In this document: positions 8,298-17,917 of the stretch, one piece after another
Layout of the letters: each line of letters starts with the position of its first letter
Numbering within the stretch: position 1 is the stretch's first letter
Source: Calothrix brevissima NIES-22
GTDB taxonomy: Bacteria; Cyanobacteriota; Cyanobacteriia; Cyanobacteriales; Nostocaceae
Direction: 5' to 3'
Assembly (NCBI RefSeq): GCF_002367995.1
Contig: NZ_AP018207.1
Location: forward strand, 6,212,646-6,276,645
Length of the DNA stretch: 64,000 bases
Translations under genes and position numbers: made by a program
The notes under the pieces: model-generated
The model's database searches: none
Told to the model about the DNA's origin: nothing
What the model saw: the letters and a program-made list of their open reading frames with translations, nothing else

Positions 8298-11090
8298 ATG
8301 CTAAAAAACTTGTTGGGCGATCCCAACGCTCGTAAACTTAAGAAATACCAACCTTCCATTACGGAAATCAACCTCTTAGAGGAAGACATTAAAGCACTTT
8401 CCGATGATGAGTTGAAAGGGAAAACAGGTGAGTTTAGACAACGGCTTGCCAAAGGTGAAACCTTAGATGATATTCTGCCAGAAGCTTTTGCGGTGGTTCG
8501 GGAAGCAGGAAGGCGAGTCTTAGGCCTGCGGCACTTTGATGTTCAGATGTTAGGCGGTATTATTCTCCACACTGGGCAAATCGCGGAAATGAAGACTGGG
8601 GAAGGTAAAACCCTGGTGGCGACTTTGCCTAGTTATCTAAACGCCCTAACTGGTAAAGGTGTACATGTTATTACCGTAAACGATTACCTGGCACGCCGGG
8701 ACGCGGAATGGATGGGTCAGGTGCATCGCTTTCTGGGATTGAGTGTAGGCTTGATTCAGTCGAACATGATACCCAGCGAACGCCAGAAAAACTATGAGTG
8801 TGATATTACCTATGTCACCAATAGTGAAGTCGGTTTTGACTACCTGCGGGATAACATGGCTACATCAATGGCAGATGTGGTGCAACGCCCCTTTAATTAC
8901 TGCGTGATCGACGAGGTAGATTCAATTTTAGTTGATGAAGCGCGGACACCCTTAATTATTTCTGGTCAGGTAGAAAGACCTACAGAAAAATATTTGCAAG
9001 CAGCCGAAATCGCCTTTAGCCTCAAAAAAGATGAGCATTATGAGGTTGACGAAAAAGCGCGGAACGTGCTGTTAACCGATGAAGGCTTTGCAGAAGCAGA
9101 AAATTTGTTAGGTGTTACAGATTTATTCGATCCGGAAGATCCTTGGGCGCACTTTGTCTTTAACGCGATTAAAGCTAAAGAACTGTTCCTCAAGGATGTA
9201 AACTATATTGTCCGTAACGGCGAGGTAGTCATCGTTGACGAATTTACCGGACGGGTGCTTCCTGGAAGACGCTGGAGTGATGGTTTGCACCAAGCCATTG
9301 AAGCCAAAGAACATGTAGAAATTCAGCCGGAAACCCAAACCCTAGCGACAATTACCTATCAAAACCTGTTCTTGCTTTATCCCAAACTGGGGGGAATGAC
9401 GGGAACGGCGAAGACAGAAGAAGCTGAATTTGAAAAAATTTACAAGCTAGAAGTCACCATCATTCCCACCAACAGAATCAGAAAGCGCCAAGACTTGTCT
9501 GATATGGTATTTAAAACAGAACCCGGCAAATGGCAAGCGATCGCGCGGGAATGTGGCGAAATGCACCAACTCGGCAGACCTGTGTTAGTAGGTACTACCA
9601 GCGTCGAAAAATCTGAGTATCTCAGCCAACTGCTACGCCAAATGGAAGTTCCCCACGAATTACTGAATGCACGCCCGGAAAACGTGGAACGGGAAGCGGA
9701 AATTGTCGCCCAAGCCGGACGCAGAGGTGCAGTAACTATCGCCACAAACATGGCTGGTAGAGGTACTGATATCATCCTTGGTGGTAACTCCGAATACATG
9801 GCGCGGCTAAAACTGCGGGAATATTTTATGCCCCGGATTGTCCAGCCAGAAGATGAAGACACCTTTGGCGTGCAAAGGGCTTCAGGGCTACCTACAGGAA
9901 GCGGTAGCGGACAAGGCTTTGTACCAGGGAAAAAAGTTAAGACTTGGAAAGCTTCGCCAGAAATTTTCCCCACCCAGTTATCAAAAGAAGCAGAACAGCA
10001 ATTAAAAGAAGCTGTAGATTTGGCAGTGCGGGAATATGGCGATCGCAGTTTACCAGAATTAGAAGCGGAAGAAAAAGTCGCTGTTGCCGCCGAGAAAGCC
10101 CCCATTGACGACCCAGTCATTCAAAAATTGCGGGCGGCTTACAACCGAATTAAGGAAGAATACGAACAATTCACCCACCGCGAACATGACGAAGTGGTAG
10201 AATTAGGCGGATTGCACGTAATTGGTACAGAACGCCACGAATCCCGCCGGATTGACAACCAATTGCGCGGACGGGCGGGAAGACAAGGTGACCCTGGTTC
10301 CACCAGATTCTTCCTCAGTTTAGAAGATAACTTACTGCGGATTTTTGGAGGCGATCGCGTTGCCGGTTTAATGAACGCCTTCAACGTTGAGGAAGATATG
10401 CCCATTGAATCGGGTATGTTAACCCGCAGTTTAGAAGGCGCACAGAAAAAAGTTGAAACCTACTACTACGACATCCGTAAACAGGTGTTTGAGTACGACG
10501 AGGTAATGAACAACCAACGTCGCGCCATCTACGCCGAACGTCGCCGGGTACTAGAAGGGCAAGATTTAAAAGAACAGGTAATTACCTACGCTGAAAAAAC
10601 GATGGATGACATCGTTGACTACTACATCAACGCTGATTTACCCTCAGAAGAGTGGGAATTAGACAAATTGGTGGAAAAAGTCAAAGAATTTGTCTATTTG
10701 CTAGCTGACTTACAAGCAAGTCACTTAGAAGATATGGCAGTAACGGAAATTAAAGCTTTTCTCCATGAACAGGTAAGAATTGCCTACGACATGAAGGAAG
10801 CGCAAATTGACCAAATTCAGCCAGGATTAATGCGTCAAGCTGAACGTTTCTTTATCTTGCAACGCATTGATACCCTGTGGCGTGAACACCTGCAACAAAT
10901 GGATGCACTACGCGAATCTGTAGGTTTGCGCGGTTACGGTCAAAAAGACCCGTTAATTGAATACAAGAGCGAAGGTTATGAACTCTTCTTGGATATGATG
11001 GTCAACATCCGCCGAGATGTAGTTTACTCCTTGTTCATGTTCCAGCCACAACCGCAGCCGATGGTGCAGACTTCCTCGGAGATGGTGTAA
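8298..11090 (+). CDS. secA: preprotein translocase ATPase SecA
   Basis: This is the full-length 930-residue SecA motor, which drives unfolded preproteins through SecYEG (plasma and thylakoid membranes in cyanobacteria). Visible motifs are the Walker A-like MKTGEGKT (about 98-105), the DEVD box in [14 protein letters not shown] (about 205-218), the [10 protein letters not shown] motif of the second helicase fold (about 492-501) and the [11 protein letters not shown] signature (about 663-673). A cyanobacterial insertion with LPTGSGSG lies around 533-541. The C-terminus ends QTSSEMV and lacks the zinc-binding CxCx8C tail of proteobacterial SecA, which is usual in cyanobacteria. It is followed by a strong terminator, so it is probably monocistronic. 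Confidence 0.98.
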   Translation: MLKNLLGDPNARKLKKYQPSITEINLLEEDIKALSDDELKGKTGEFRQRLAKGETLDDILPEAFAVVREAGRRVLGLRHFDVQMLGGIILHTGQIAEMKTGEGKTLVATLPSYLNALTGKGVHVITVNDYLARRDAEWMGQVHRFLGLSVGLIQSNMIPSERQKNYECDITYVTNSEVGFDYLRDNMATSMADVVQRPFNYCVIDEVDSILVDEARTPLIISGQVERPTEKYLQAAEIAFSLKKDEHYEVDEKARNVLLTDEGFAEAENLLGVTDLFDPEDPWAHFVFNAIKAKELFLKDVNYIVRNGEVVIVDEFTGRVLPGRRWSDGLHQAIEAKEHVEIQPETQTLATITYQNLFLLYPKLGGMTGTAKTEEAEFEKIYKLEVTIIPTNRIRKRQDLSDMVFKTEPGKWQAIARECGEMHQLGRPVLVGTTSVEKSEYLSQLLRQMEVPHELLNARPENVEREAEIVAQAGRRGAVTIATNMAGRGTDIILGGNSEYMARLKLREYFMPRIVQPEDEDTFGVQRASGLPTGSGSGQGFVPGKKVKTWKASPEIFPTQLSKEAEQQLKEAVDLAVREYGDRSLPELEAEEKVAVAAEKAPIDDPVIQKLRAAYNRIKEEYEQFTHREHDEVVELGGLHVIGTERHESRRIDNQLRGRAGRQGDPGSTRFFLSLEDNLLRIFGGDRVAGLMNAFNVEEDMPIESGMLTRSLEGAQKKVETYYYDIRKQVFEYDEVMNNQRRAIYAERRRVLEGQDLKEQVITYAEKTMDDIVDYYINADLPSEEWELDKLVEKVKEFVYLLADLQASHLEDMAVTEIKAFLHEQVRIAYDMKEAQIDQIQPGLMRQAERFFILQRIDTLWREHLQQMDALRESVGLRGYGQKDPLIEYKSEGYELFLDMMVNIRRDVVYSLFMFQPQPQPMVQTSSEMV

Positions 11091-11115
11091 TTAGGTTCAT
11101 AACATATTTAAAACT

Positions 11116-11154
11116 AAAAAGCAAAGGTACTCAGTTATAGTACCTTTGCTTTTT
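11116..11154 (+). terminator. rho-independent terminator of secA
   Basis: A 16-bp perfect stem (11116-11131 with 11139-11154) encloses the 7-base loop CAGTTAT, and the distal arm runs into eight T residues. It lies 25 bases after the secA stop codon. Confidence 0.93.
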
Positions 11155-11291
11155 TTTAGCAAAAAATTGCATATGTTTCGAGCCGCCAGAGATATATATT
11201 TTTTGATGACAGGGTTTTTGGCAAAAAAGCCAGCAAATCCATCAACAGGGAACTCTGCTCATCATAATTTGGCCTATCAGCAACAGAAGTT

Positions 11292-14200
11292 ATGCGTTAT
11301 TACCGAGTCATTTTGATTGCCTTTATCAGTTTTCTGGTCGTAATTTCACCAACTTTTCCCCAAAATTTATCAATCTTGTTTTCTCGAACCCAGGTATTAG
11401 CGCAAACACCAAACCAGAAAACAAGTACTGCTGAATCAGGAAGCTTTATTGATTACTTTGCGGAAGAAAGGCAATTTAAAGGACATGAGGGTAGTGTTAA
11501 CAGCGCCAATTTTAGCTCAGATGGTCAACGCATAGTCACCGCAGGTAGTGACGCAACCGCCAGGATATGGGATTTTTCGGGTAAAGAATTGCTGGTATTA
11601 CAAGGGCATCAAGGTACTGTGCGCAGTGCCAATTTTAGCCCAGATGGACAGTTGATTGTGACTGCATCTTTTGATGGTACTGCTCGGGTGTGGAATAATT
11701 CCGGGCAACAGTTAGCTGAACTTAAAGGACATCAAGGTAATGTTTACAGCGCCAATTTTAGCCCGGATGGGAAAAGGATTGTAACTGCCGGTGCTGATAA
11801 AACTGTGCGGCTTTGGGATGTTTCAGGAAAGCAGTTAGCGGAATTTAAAGGACATGAAGGGAGTATTTACAGTGCCAATTTTAGCCCCGATGGGCAGAGA
11901 ATTGTCACGGCTGCGGCTGATAAAACGGCGCGTATTTGGGATTTGTCGGGTAAGATATTAGCGCAGTTGCCAGGGCATACGGATACGGTATGGAGTGCGA
12001 ATTTTAGCCCGGATGGTAAGCGCATAGTTACCGCCTCCGATGATAAAACGGCGCGTGTTTGGGATTTATCAGGTAAAGTGTTGGCTGAGTTAAAAGGGCA
12101 TAGTGATAGTGTATACAGCGCCAGCTTTAGTCCCGATGGGCAGAGGATAGTTACTGCATCGGTTGATTTTACTAGTTGTTTGTGGGATTCATCAGGAAAA
12201 TTAGTAGGGAAGTTGCAACAGCATACTGCGGGAGTTAATAGTGCTAGATTTAGTGCGGATGGTAAGTGGATTCTAACAGCATCAAATGATGGTACAGCAA
12301 GGGTGTGGAATACCACTAGGAAGGTTTTTACAGAACTTCTAGGGCATAGAGATGAAGTCTACAGTGCCAGATTTAGCCCTGATGGTAAGCGGATTATCAC
12401 CACATCAAAAGACGAAACATTACGTATTTGGGATACTGAGCGTCAACAAATTACCAAACTTCAAGAAAGTAGCAATAATACTGTATGGAGTGGCAATGCC
12501 AATTTTAGTCCTGATGGTAAGTTGATTGTCAGTGCATCTAGTGACAAAACTGCTCGAATTTGGGACACAAATGGCAAGTTACTAACTGAACTTAAAGGAC
12601 ATTCAAGTGCAATCAACAGTGTTAGCTTTAGTCCTGATAGCAAGCTAATTGTAACTGCATCTAGTGACAAAACTGCTCGAATTTGGGATACAAAGGGTAA
12701 GTTACTAACTGAACTTAAAGAACATCAGGGTGCTGTTGAAAGTGCGAATTTTAGTTCTGATGGTAAGCAGATTATCACTGGAGCAGACAACATCGCTCGC
12801 ATATGGGATATTTCCGGCAAGTTGATCGCCAAGTTAGAATTAAAAGGAGCGGAGCATTCTATTGTCAGCGCGAATTTTAGCCGCGATCGCCAGCTGATTG
12901 CGATCGCATCTCACGATCCCAGCACTTGGATCTGGGATGCTTCGGGTAGAGTATTAACAAAAATCACGTTTCCAAATACGACAACTGAAAAGTATAGTGA
13001 AAATCGGATGTATGGGGCTGATTTTAGTCCCGATAGTAAGTTAATTGTCACTGCAACTTCTGATGCGGCAAGAGTATGGAATATATCAGGTAAGCTGATC
13101 GCTGAATTTAAAGGACATCAACATGAAGTTACCAGTGCCAGTTTTAGTCCTGACGGTAAGCTAATTGTTTCTTCCTCCAGAGATGGCACAGTTCGGTTGT
13201 GGAATCTCTCTCACAAATTAGCGGCTCAAGTAAGTTCATCAAAAACATCTTTTTCTCAAATAAAACTACCAATAACAGTCAGTATCGATCATCAACAACT
13301 CAAGCAAACAAATAAACCACAATATAGAGATGAAGATAAACAAATTACCACTGTTATTTTTAGCCCCGATGATAAATTAATTGTTACTGGTTCTAAAAAT
13401 GGTACTGCCCAAATATGGAATACAACTGGGAAGCTGTTAACTGAACTTAAAGGGCATGAGTATCAAATACACACAATAAATTTTAGCTCTGATGGGCAGG
13501 TTATTCTCACCGCATCTTGGGATAGAGTTCTTGTTTGGAACACTTCTGGCAAGTTACTAGCAAACATAGAATTAAAAGTAGATTGGGATACTTCTGTTGC
13601 GAGTGCAAGTTTGAGTCCTAATGGCAAGTTAATTGTTACTGGCTATTCCTCTTTTAAAGGAAATGCTTTTTTATGGGATAGCTCTGGTAAGCAGCTTGTA
13701 GAACTTAAAGGACATCAAAACTTTGTCAACAGCGTCAGTTTTAGCCCCGATGGTAAACTGATTGTTACTGCATCTGATGACGACACCGCACGTATATGGA
13801 ACACTTCTGGTCAGCAGCTTGCAGAACTTAAAGGTCATTCAAGTAAAGTTAAAAAGGCGAGTTTTAGTCCTGATGGTAAGCTGATTGCCACAATATCTGA
13901 TGATAAAACCGCACGTATATGGGATATTTCCGGCAAACAAATAGCCAAAATTCCAGATGTATTTTGCTGTGGGTTTTCTGATAATTATGTCAGTTTTACT
14001 AATGATAGCAAGTACATTGTTATCCAATCTAATACATTGGCACAGTTGCGACATATTTCGGGAGAACTAGTCTTACCCAAAAAAGATTTTAATAAAATAG
14101 TCAACAATATCACTATGAGTCCTGATGGTAAGCTATTGATTGTGACTGTAGATTTTGGTAGCACTACAATTTTGGATTTGAATACCGAAAAAGTAACACC

Positions 14201-14348
14201 ACTCGAAGCTAAAGGAAATATCACCAGTACGATATTTAGTCACAATGGCAAATTAATTGCGACTATCTCGGAAAATCCTACTTCTTCTAACAATAAAAGT
14301 ATTCTTCAATTGTGGGAGGTTGATAAGCTGCTAACTCAACCAAAATAG
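11292..14348 (+). CDS. exported WD40 beta-propeller protein (about 22 repeats)
   Basis: The 1018-residue protein begins with a signal peptide (hydrophobic 5-25, likely cleavage after VLAQ near residue 38). It then consists almost wholly of WD40 repeats of 40-42 residues, for example KGHQGNVYSANFSPDGK...DKTARIWD. I count about 22, enough for three seven-bladed propellers. Repeats 1-6 are close to one another, suggesting recent internal duplication; later ones are more diverged, with one insertion near residues 650-680. No enzymatic domain is seen. It is 26 bases upstream of a WD40-TPR-CHAT gene in the same direction, with matching repeats, so the two are likely co-transcribed. The role is probably a scaffold or sensor; the ligand is unknown. 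Confidence 0.9.
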   Translation: MRYYRVILIAFISFLVVISPTFPQNLSILFSRTQVLAQTPNQKTSTAESGSFIDYFAEERQFKGHEGSVNSANFSSDGQRIVTAGSDATARIWDFSGKELLVLQGHQGTVRSANFSPDGQLIVTASFDGTARVWNNSGQQLAELKGHQGNVYSANFSPDGKRIVTAGADKTVRLWDVSGKQLAEFKGHEGSIYSANFSPDGQRIVTAAADKTARIWDLSGKILAQLPGHTDTVWSANFSPDGKRIVTASDDKTARVWDLSGKVLAELKGHSDSVYSASFSPDGQRIVTASVDFTSCLWDSSGKLVGKLQQHTAGVNSARFSADGKWILTASNDGTARVWNTTRKVFTELLGHRDEVYSARFSPDGKRIITTSKDETLRIWDTERQQITKLQESSNNTVWSGNANFSPDGKLIVSASSDKTARIWDTNGKLLTELKGHSSAINSVSFSPDSKLIVTASSDKTARIWDTKGKLLTELKEHQGAVESANFSSDGKQIITGADNIARIWDISGKLIAKLELKGAEHSIVSANFSRDRQLIAIASHDPSTWIWDASGRVLTKITFPNTTTEKYSENRMYGADFSPDSKLIVTATSDAARVWNISGKLIAEFKGHQHEVTSASFSPDGKLIVSSSRDGTVRLWNLSHKLAAQVSSSKTSFSQIKLPITVSIDHQQLKQTNKPQYRDEDKQITTVIFSPDDKLIVTGSKNGTAQIWNTTGKLLTELKGHEYQIHTINFSSDGQVILTASWDRVLVWNTSGKLLANIELKVDWDTSVASASLSPNGKLIVTGYSSFKGNAFLWDSSGKQLVELKGHQNFVNSVSFSPDGKLIVTASDDDTARIWNTSGQQLAELKGHSSKVKKASFSPDGKLIATISDDKTARIWDISGKQIAKIPDVFCCGFSDNYVSFTNDSKYIVIQSNTLAQLRHISGELVLPKKDFNKIVNNITMSPDGKLLIVTVDFGSTTILDLNTEKVTPLEAKGNITSTIFSHNGKLIATISENPTSSNNKSILQLWEVDKLLTQPK

Positions 14349-14374
14349 CATTTGATTTACCAGCACTTGAAATT

Positions 14375-17300
14375 ATGAAGTTTAAATTCTCACATCACTG
14401 CGTTGGTTTGTTAATCCTGACTTGTTTACTTATCGCCGATCGCAATCAGTTTGCGATCGCTGACCACAGTATTCAATCAGAAAAAATTTCCCAAAACCCC
14501 AATAATTCAGGTTATTCACCAATAGAACTTAAACCCTATCCAAATAGCGTTTATGACGCTAATTTTAGCGCCGATGGCAAGTTTATCATTACCGCATTTG
14601 ATAATGGTACTGCACGAATTTGGGATATATCAGGTAAGCTGAAAACTGAATTAAAAGGGAACTTAAATGAACTAAAAACAGCCAGCTTTAGCCCCAATAA
14701 CCAGTTAATTATCACCTCATCTGGTGGTGCTTCTTTATTATGGGATACTTCAGGTAATCTCTTAGCCAAAATTAAAGGTGGTAGTGGTAAGTTTAGCTTT
14801 GATAGCAAGCTAATTCTCACTACATTACTTAACGCTAAACTTTGGAATACATCCGGTAAGCTGATAGCAGAATTTAACGGCGATAAAGATGATCCAGTTA
14901 TGAGTGCCAATTTTAGCCCTGATAGTCAACTTATTGTGACTGCATTTCGTAGCGGTGCTGTTCGGGTATGGAATACTTCCGGAAAACTCATAACTAAATT
15001 TATAGGCGATCGCAATCTTGTCAAAAGTGCAATTTTTAGCCCAGATGGTAAGCTAATTTTTACCACATCTTTCGGCGTTTCTAGATTGTGGGACACTTCA
15101 GGTAAGATGCTAACCGAACTTAAAGGTCGTCATCTTTCTATTCAAAGTGCCAATTTTAGTCCTGATAGTAAACTAATTGTTACTACATCTTTAAATAGTA
15201 GCGATATTTTTAATAGAACTGCTCAGGTATGGGATACAAATGGTAATCTTTTAACTGAACTTAAAGGACATCAGGGTGATGTCACAGGCGCAAATTTTAG
15301 CCCAGATGGACAGCGTATAGTTACTGTTTCTCATGATGGTACTGCTCGGTTATGGAACACTTCTGGTAAAGTTTTAGCTACTTTTATAGGGCATCAAGGC
15401 TATGTAACCAAAGCCAGTTTTAGTCCAGATGGAAAACTTATAGTTACTGCTGCTGATGATGGTACGTCGCGCTTGTGGAATATTGATGGTAAACAAATCG
15501 CCGCTTTGAATTTGGATACACAAATCGCCTCTTCCCCAAATGTAGAAGCAGACAGACTGCGCGATTTAGAATTTTATGCTCCCAACTGCGCCTTAGCATT
15601 TGAACCGTGGCAAAAAGCTCTAAAAATCTATCAAGAAATCGCCGATAACGAAAACCAAGCTATCATCCTGGAAAAACTGGGCAATGCTTACTATTGTCTC
15701 AGCGATTACACCAATGCTATTAATTTCTATACTCAAGCATCAAGCATTGCCCAACAACATAATTACCCAGAAATCCAAGCCAGAAATCTCTCCAATCTCG
15801 GTAGCGTTTACAATTCTTTAGCAGATTATGAACAAGCAATTAAGTCTTACGAAGATGCATTAAAACTTCTACAACAACAAGATACTCAACTCAAAGCTGA
15901 AATTCTCCGAGGGCTAGGTAATGTTTATAATTCCCAAGGTAAATATAGCGAAGCTATTAACGATTACTCGCAAGCATTAGCCATTGAGGAGAAGTGGAGA
16001 AATGCTGCTGGTATAGCAAAAAATAAAGTCAATCTGGCAAATGTTTATTATGTCTTGGGTGACTACTCAAAAGCTATTCAATATTACAAAGAAACTCTAG
16101 ATTTAACACCTAGCGAATCTTTAGCCGGTTTAGGAAATACTTATCTTTCTCTTGGTGACACCGCCAAAGCAATTGAATTGCACAATCAAAGCTTGGCGAA
16201 AGCAAGACAAATTGAAGATAAACAAGCAGAAGGTAACGCACTAAATAATTTAGCTTATGCTTTGATTAAAGCAAATAATCTTCCAGAAGCAGAGAAAAAT
16301 CTTTTTGCAGCTATAAAACTTTGGGAATCTCTGCGCGCCGGATTGAATGATGCCAATAAAGTTTCTATCTTTGAAAAACAATCGCGCACCTATCGTCTAC
16401 TGCAAGAAGTTTTAATTGCTCAAAATAAAATTAATGAGGCGCTAGAAATTGCTGAACGGGGTCGTTCTCGTGCTTTTGTAGAATTGCTCTCAAGGCGCTT
16501 ATCTCCAAATCAAACACAACAATCAAACATTACCCCACCCAACATTGAGCAGATTAAACAAATAGCTAAATCACAAAATGCGACTTTGGTACAATATTCA
16601 ATTGTTAATCAAGAAGATAAACAACAAATAAAAGAATCAGAAATTTATATTTGGGTAGTGAAACCCACAGGTGAAGTTGCATTTCATCGCCAAGACATCA
16701 AGCTGTTATTGCAAAAAGAGAATAAAACTTTAGCCCAATTAGTTGATATCTCCCGTCAATCTATAGGCGTTCGCGGTATATTTGAACCTACTGATGATGG
16801 TGCAAATCAAACCAAACGCTTACAGCAACTCTATGATTTGTTAATTAAACCGATCGCAAACCAATTACCCAGTAACCCCAGCGATCGCATTATTTTCATT
16901 CCCCAAGGTTCCCTGTTCTTGGTTCCGTTCCCCGCATTGCAAGACGCACAAAATAAATACTTGGTAGAAAAACACACAATTCTCACTGCACCATCAATTC
17001 AACTACTAGATTTAACTCGCCAGCAAAAACAAGCACAGCAAAAGAAATCAGCTTCTTTACCAAATTTAGTGGTGGGTAATCCTACCATGCCTTTTGTATC
17101 ACTTGTGCCAGGAGGAAAACCCCAACAGCTACCACCGTTAAAGGGTGCAGAAGAAGAAGCAAAAGCGATCGCACCTCTACTCAACACCAAAGCGATTACA
17201 GGTTCTCAAGCAACAGAAACAGCGATCGCCCAAAAAATGACCCAATCGCGGATCATTCATTTAGCAACACATGGATTCTTTGATGATTTACGCGGTTTGG

Positions 17301-17671
17301 GAAGTGCTATAGCCCTTGCACCCGCAGGTAAAGATGATGGTTTATTAACTGCGGAAGAAATTTTGGATTTGAAACTCCAAGCTGAACTCGTAGTTCTTAG
17401 CGCCTGTGATACTGGGCGAGGAAAAATTACCGGGGATGGAGTGATTGGTTTATCTCGTTCTTTTATCAGCGCAGGTGTACCTAGTATTGTAGTTTCTCTC
17501 TGGCAAGTACCAGATACACCAACAGCATCTTTAATGACAGATTTTTATCAAAATCTCAGTAAAAATCGTGATAAAGCTGCTGCCTTAAGACAAGCGATGC
17601 TAACCACAATGAAGACCCACCCTGACCCTGTAAATTGGGCGGCGTTTACTTTAATTGGCGAAGTCAATTGA
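14375..17671 (+). CDS. exported WD40-TPR-CHAT protease
   Basis: This 1098-residue protein has a signal peptide (about 1-30), eight WD40 repeats (about 50-385), TPRs (about 410-690; motifs such as ALEIYQ and LGNAYYCLSDYTNAINFY) and a C-terminal CHAT peptidase domain (about 770-1098). The catalytic pair is His966 in HLATHG and Cys1011 in LSACDTGRG. Its WD40 repeats closely resemble those of the protein encoded just upstream (for example ANFSPDG, DGTARLWNTSGK). The layout of sensor propeller, adaptor repeats and protease is the usual cyanobacterial CHAT design. Activation by the upstream propeller protein is an inference. The start is ATG; the 26-bp spacing to the upstream gene suggests one operon. 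Confidence 0.92.
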   Translation: MKFKFSHHCVGLLILTCLLIADRNQFAIADHSIQSEKISQNPNNSGYSPIELKPYPNSVYDANFSADGKFIITAFDNGTARIWDISGKLKTELKGNLNELKTASFSPNNQLIITSSGGASLLWDTSGNLLAKIKGGSGKFSFDSKLILTTLLNAKLWNTSGKLIAEFNGDKDDPVMSANFSPDSQLIVTAFRSGAVRVWNTSGKLITKFIGDRNLVKSAIFSPDGKLIFTTSFGVSRLWDTSGKMLTELKGRHLSIQSANFSPDSKLIVTTSLNSSDIFNRTAQVWDTNGNLLTELKGHQGDVTGANFSPDGQRIVTVSHDGTARLWNTSGKVLATFIGHQGYVTKASFSPDGKLIVTAADDGTSRLWNIDGKQIAALNLDTQIASSPNVEADRLRDLEFYAPNCALAFEPWQKALKIYQEIADNENQAIILEKLGNAYYCLSDYTNAINFYTQASSIAQQHNYPEIQARNLSNLGSVYNSLADYEQAIKSYEDALKLLQQQDTQLKAEILRGLGNVYNSQGKYSEAINDYSQALAIEEKWRNAAGIAKNKVNLANVYYVLGDYSKAIQYYKETLDLTPSESLAGLGNTYLSLGDTAKAIELHNQSLAKARQIEDKQAEGNALNNLAYALIKANNLPEAEKNLFAAIKLWESLRAGLNDANKVSIFEKQSRTYRLLQEVLIAQNKINEALEIAERGRSRAFVELLSRRLSPNQTQQSNITPPNIEQIKQIAKSQNATLVQYSIVNQEDKQQIKESEIYIWVVKPTGEVAFHRQDIKLLLQKENKTLAQLVDISRQSIGVRGIFEPTDDGANQTKRLQQLYDLLIKPIANQLPSNPSDRIIFIPQGSLFLVPFPALQDAQNKYLVEKHTILTAPSIQLLDLTRQQKQAQQKKSASLPNLVVGNPTMPFVSLVPGGKPQQLPPLKGAEEEAKAIAPLLNTKAITGSQATETAIAQKMTQSRIIHLATHGFFDDLRGLGSAIALAPAGKDDGLLTAEEILDLKLQAELVVLSACDTGRGKITGDGVIGLSRSFISAGVPSIVVSLWQVPDTPTASLMTDFYQNLSKNRDKAAALRQAMLTTMKTHPDPVNWAAFTLIGEVN

Positions 17672-17840
17672 ATTTTTACCCTTGCTGTCAGCATACTTTG
17701 TGTACTACCCTTCGGGAACGACTTCGTCGAACGCATTTACCCTGCGGGTTCTCCTTTGGAGTATGCGGTTCGTTTTTTTAACCCTCATAAATTTTACGAC
17801 AGACCACTAGGTAAACAAAATTACTGGAATTCACCCAATG
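17672..17840. repeat. dispersed repeat in the gap after the CHAT gene
   Basis: Around 17705-17775 there is a cyanobacterial dispersed repeat with nested palindromes, recognisable by CCCTTCGGGAACG, ACCCTGCGGGTT and CTCCTTTGGAG. No gene is visible in this gap between converging genes. Confidence 0.6.
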
Positions 17841-17866
17841 AAAAAGGCACAACATTGTTGTGCCTT
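17841..17866 (-). terminator. terminator of the AAA-ArsA-GvpF/L operon
   Basis: Read on the minus strand, AAGGCACAAC pairs with GTTGTGCCTT around a 3-base loop (17844-17853 with 17857-17866) and is followed by a run of T. It lies about 50 bases beyond the stop codon of the AAA gene. The plus-strand side lacks a T-run, so it mainly serves the minus-strand operon. Confidence 0.85.
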
Positions 17867-17917
17867 AACTATCCTCTGCAACTCCAAAAAATAAAATCTA
17901 CCGTACAGCCCCCAGAA

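Noticed and set aside
9440-10120. 226-residue minus-strand frame inside secA
   Set aside because: It is a shadow of secA with Ser/Pro-rich composition, no homology by eye and no start signals.
11867-12316. Minus-strand frame opposite the WD40 repeats
   Set aside because: It arises from the repeated codon pattern on the opposite strand.
11292-17671. Frameshifted single gene (WD40 protein plus WD40-CHAT protein)
   Set aside because: Each ORF has its own signal peptide and start and the first ends in a natural stop, so they are two genes.
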